From Caldifarciminota bacterium (lineage in GTDB: Bacteria > Hydrothermota > Tepidihabitantia > B3-TA06): a stretch of 6,109 nucleotides of DNA. A program made the translations under genes and the position numbers. Below are positions 5,405-6,109 of this stretch, in pieces. The notes beneath the pieces are model-generated. The model searched no databases, was not told the origin of the DNA, and saw only the letters and a program-made list of their open reading frames with translations. Numbering within the stretch: position 1 is the stretch's first letter; every line of letters begins with the position of its first letter. The DNA is taken from contig WJJO01000343.1 of the NCBI GenBank assembly GCA_014729665.1, forward strand, positions 1-6,109. Direction: 5' to 3'.

Positions 5405-6109
5405 GTGCGCCAACTGCTCAAAAACCTAGATCCTGAAGTCAAGGATAATCTTCGCAGAAAAAAACAGCCGTCCTGGCTATCCCCCATGCTGGCCACCCTG
5501 ACAGATGAATACTTCTCCGATTCCGGCTGGATGTTCGAACGGAAACTCGACGGGGAGCGCTGTCTTGCTTTCAAGAAGGGCAACAACGTAAGGCTCTTAA
5601 GCAGGAATAGAAAGAAGCTTAACATCCAGTATCCTGAACTGGCAGACGCCCTCAAAAACCAGATGTCAACTGATTTCATCGTTGACGGCGAGGTTGTGGC
5701 GTTCTCCGGTACGGTGACCGATTTCTCACGACTTCAGGGCAGAATGCACGTAAACTCGGAAGCCGAAGCCAGAAATTCAGGTGTAAAGGTCTATTACTAT
5801 ATATTCGATATCATTCACCTCGATAGATACGACCTTACCGGTCTTGGATTCAGGCAGCGCAAGAACATCCTTCGCAGGACATTAAAATTTGATGATCCCT
5901 TGAGATTCACCACCCACCGTAACCGGGAAGGCGAAAAGTTCCACAGCCAGGCCTGCAAAAAGGGCTGGGAAGGGGTGATAGCCAAGGACGCCTCTTCTAC
6001 CTACGTTCACTCAAGGTCGAGAAAATGGCTCAAGTTCAAGTGCGTCAACCGGCAGGAACTGGTGATAGGGGGGTTCACCGAACCTAAGGGTGAGAGGATA
6101 GGATTCGGG
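5405..6109 (+). CDS. LigD-type ATP-dependent DNA ligase (3' partial)
   Basis: The first 235 residues of an ATP-dependent DNA ligase of the LigD ligase-domain type are present; the frame is open at the window end. Such ligases seal nicks and broken ends by charging a lysine with AMP, transferring AMP to the 5'-phosphate, then joining. Motif I is KLDGER with catalytic Lys47. The next motifs are SRN (66-68), motif III IVDGEVVAF (92-100, Glu96), motif IIIa YYYIFDI (130-136), motif IV EGVIAK (189-194) and motif V WLKFK (208-212). Residues from about 213 (QELVIGGFTEPKGER) begin the OB-fold domain, which is cut. No phosphoesterase domain precedes it: that activity is at 738-1346. A polymerase domain could still follow downstream. 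GTG 5405 has AAAGGAG (5394-5400) 4 nt upstream, and only 11 bp separate it from the DUF202 gene. Confidence 0.93.
   Translation, partial: MRQLLKNLDPEVKDNLRRKKQPSWLSPMLATLTDEYFSDSGWMFERKLDGERCLAFKKGNNVRLLSRNRKKLNIQYPELADALKNQMSTDFIVDGEVVAFSGTVTDFSRLQGRMHVNSEAEARNSGVKVYYYIFDIIHLDRYDLTGLGFRQRKNILRRTLKFDDPLRFTTHRNREGEKFHSQACKKGWEGVIAKDASSTYVHSRSRKWLKFKCVNRQELVIGGFTEPKGERIGFG

Overview
The window is a stretch of tightly packed genes, all on the + strand. No gap between genes exceeds 16 bp, and I see no RNA gene, mobile element, CRISPR array, promoter or terminator. Neighbouring genes overlap by 4 or 8 bp, abut, or are separated by 2-16 bp, and most have a good Shine-Dalgarno sequence. It therefore reads as the inside of one long operon whose promoter and terminator lie outside the window. 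The strong SD sites, GTG and TTG starts and use of all three stop codons with the standard code indicate a prokaryote. Gene content (free-standing LigD-type phosphoesterase and ligase, and a SoxB-like protein without a signal peptide) would suit a deep-branching or uncultured bacterial lineage. The sequence alone does not fix the phylum, and an archaeon is not excluded.

Layout: (1) 1-745 holds three small unrecognised genes: the 3' end of a gene entering from the left, a 64-residue proline-rich microprotein, and a 95-residue protein. The first and third share a faint pattern that may be a diverged HicA-like (dsRBD-like) fold. (2) 738-1346 is a stand-alone LigD-type 3'-phosphoesterase with all expected active-site residues. 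(3) 1339-5040 is a sulfur-type block: a SoxB-like dinuclear metallophosphoesterase, a two-domain rhodanese (thiosulfate sulfurtransferase), and a metallo-beta-lactamase-fold persulfide dioxygenase fused to two rhodanese domains. (4) 5037-5393 encodes a small DUF202 membrane protein. (5) 5405 to the right edge is the first 235 residues of a LigD-type ATP-dependent DNA ligase, cut by the window end.

How they may work together: the phosphoesterase and ligase are two of the three activities of bacterial LigD, used in non-homologous end joining (NHEJ). Here they are separate genes on either side of a sulfur-oxidation cassette. Within the cassette the dioxygenase would turn persulfide into sulfite, and the rhodaneses would move sulfane sulfur between persulfide, sulfite and thiosulfate. 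The SoxB-like enzyme could hydrolyse a thiosulfonate or a phosphoester. No Ku or LigD polymerase gene is visible. Whether repair and sulfur genes are linked functionally or only share a transcript cannot be decided from this window, but the 8-bp overlap between the phosphoesterase and the SoxB-like gene is the most notable structural fact here.
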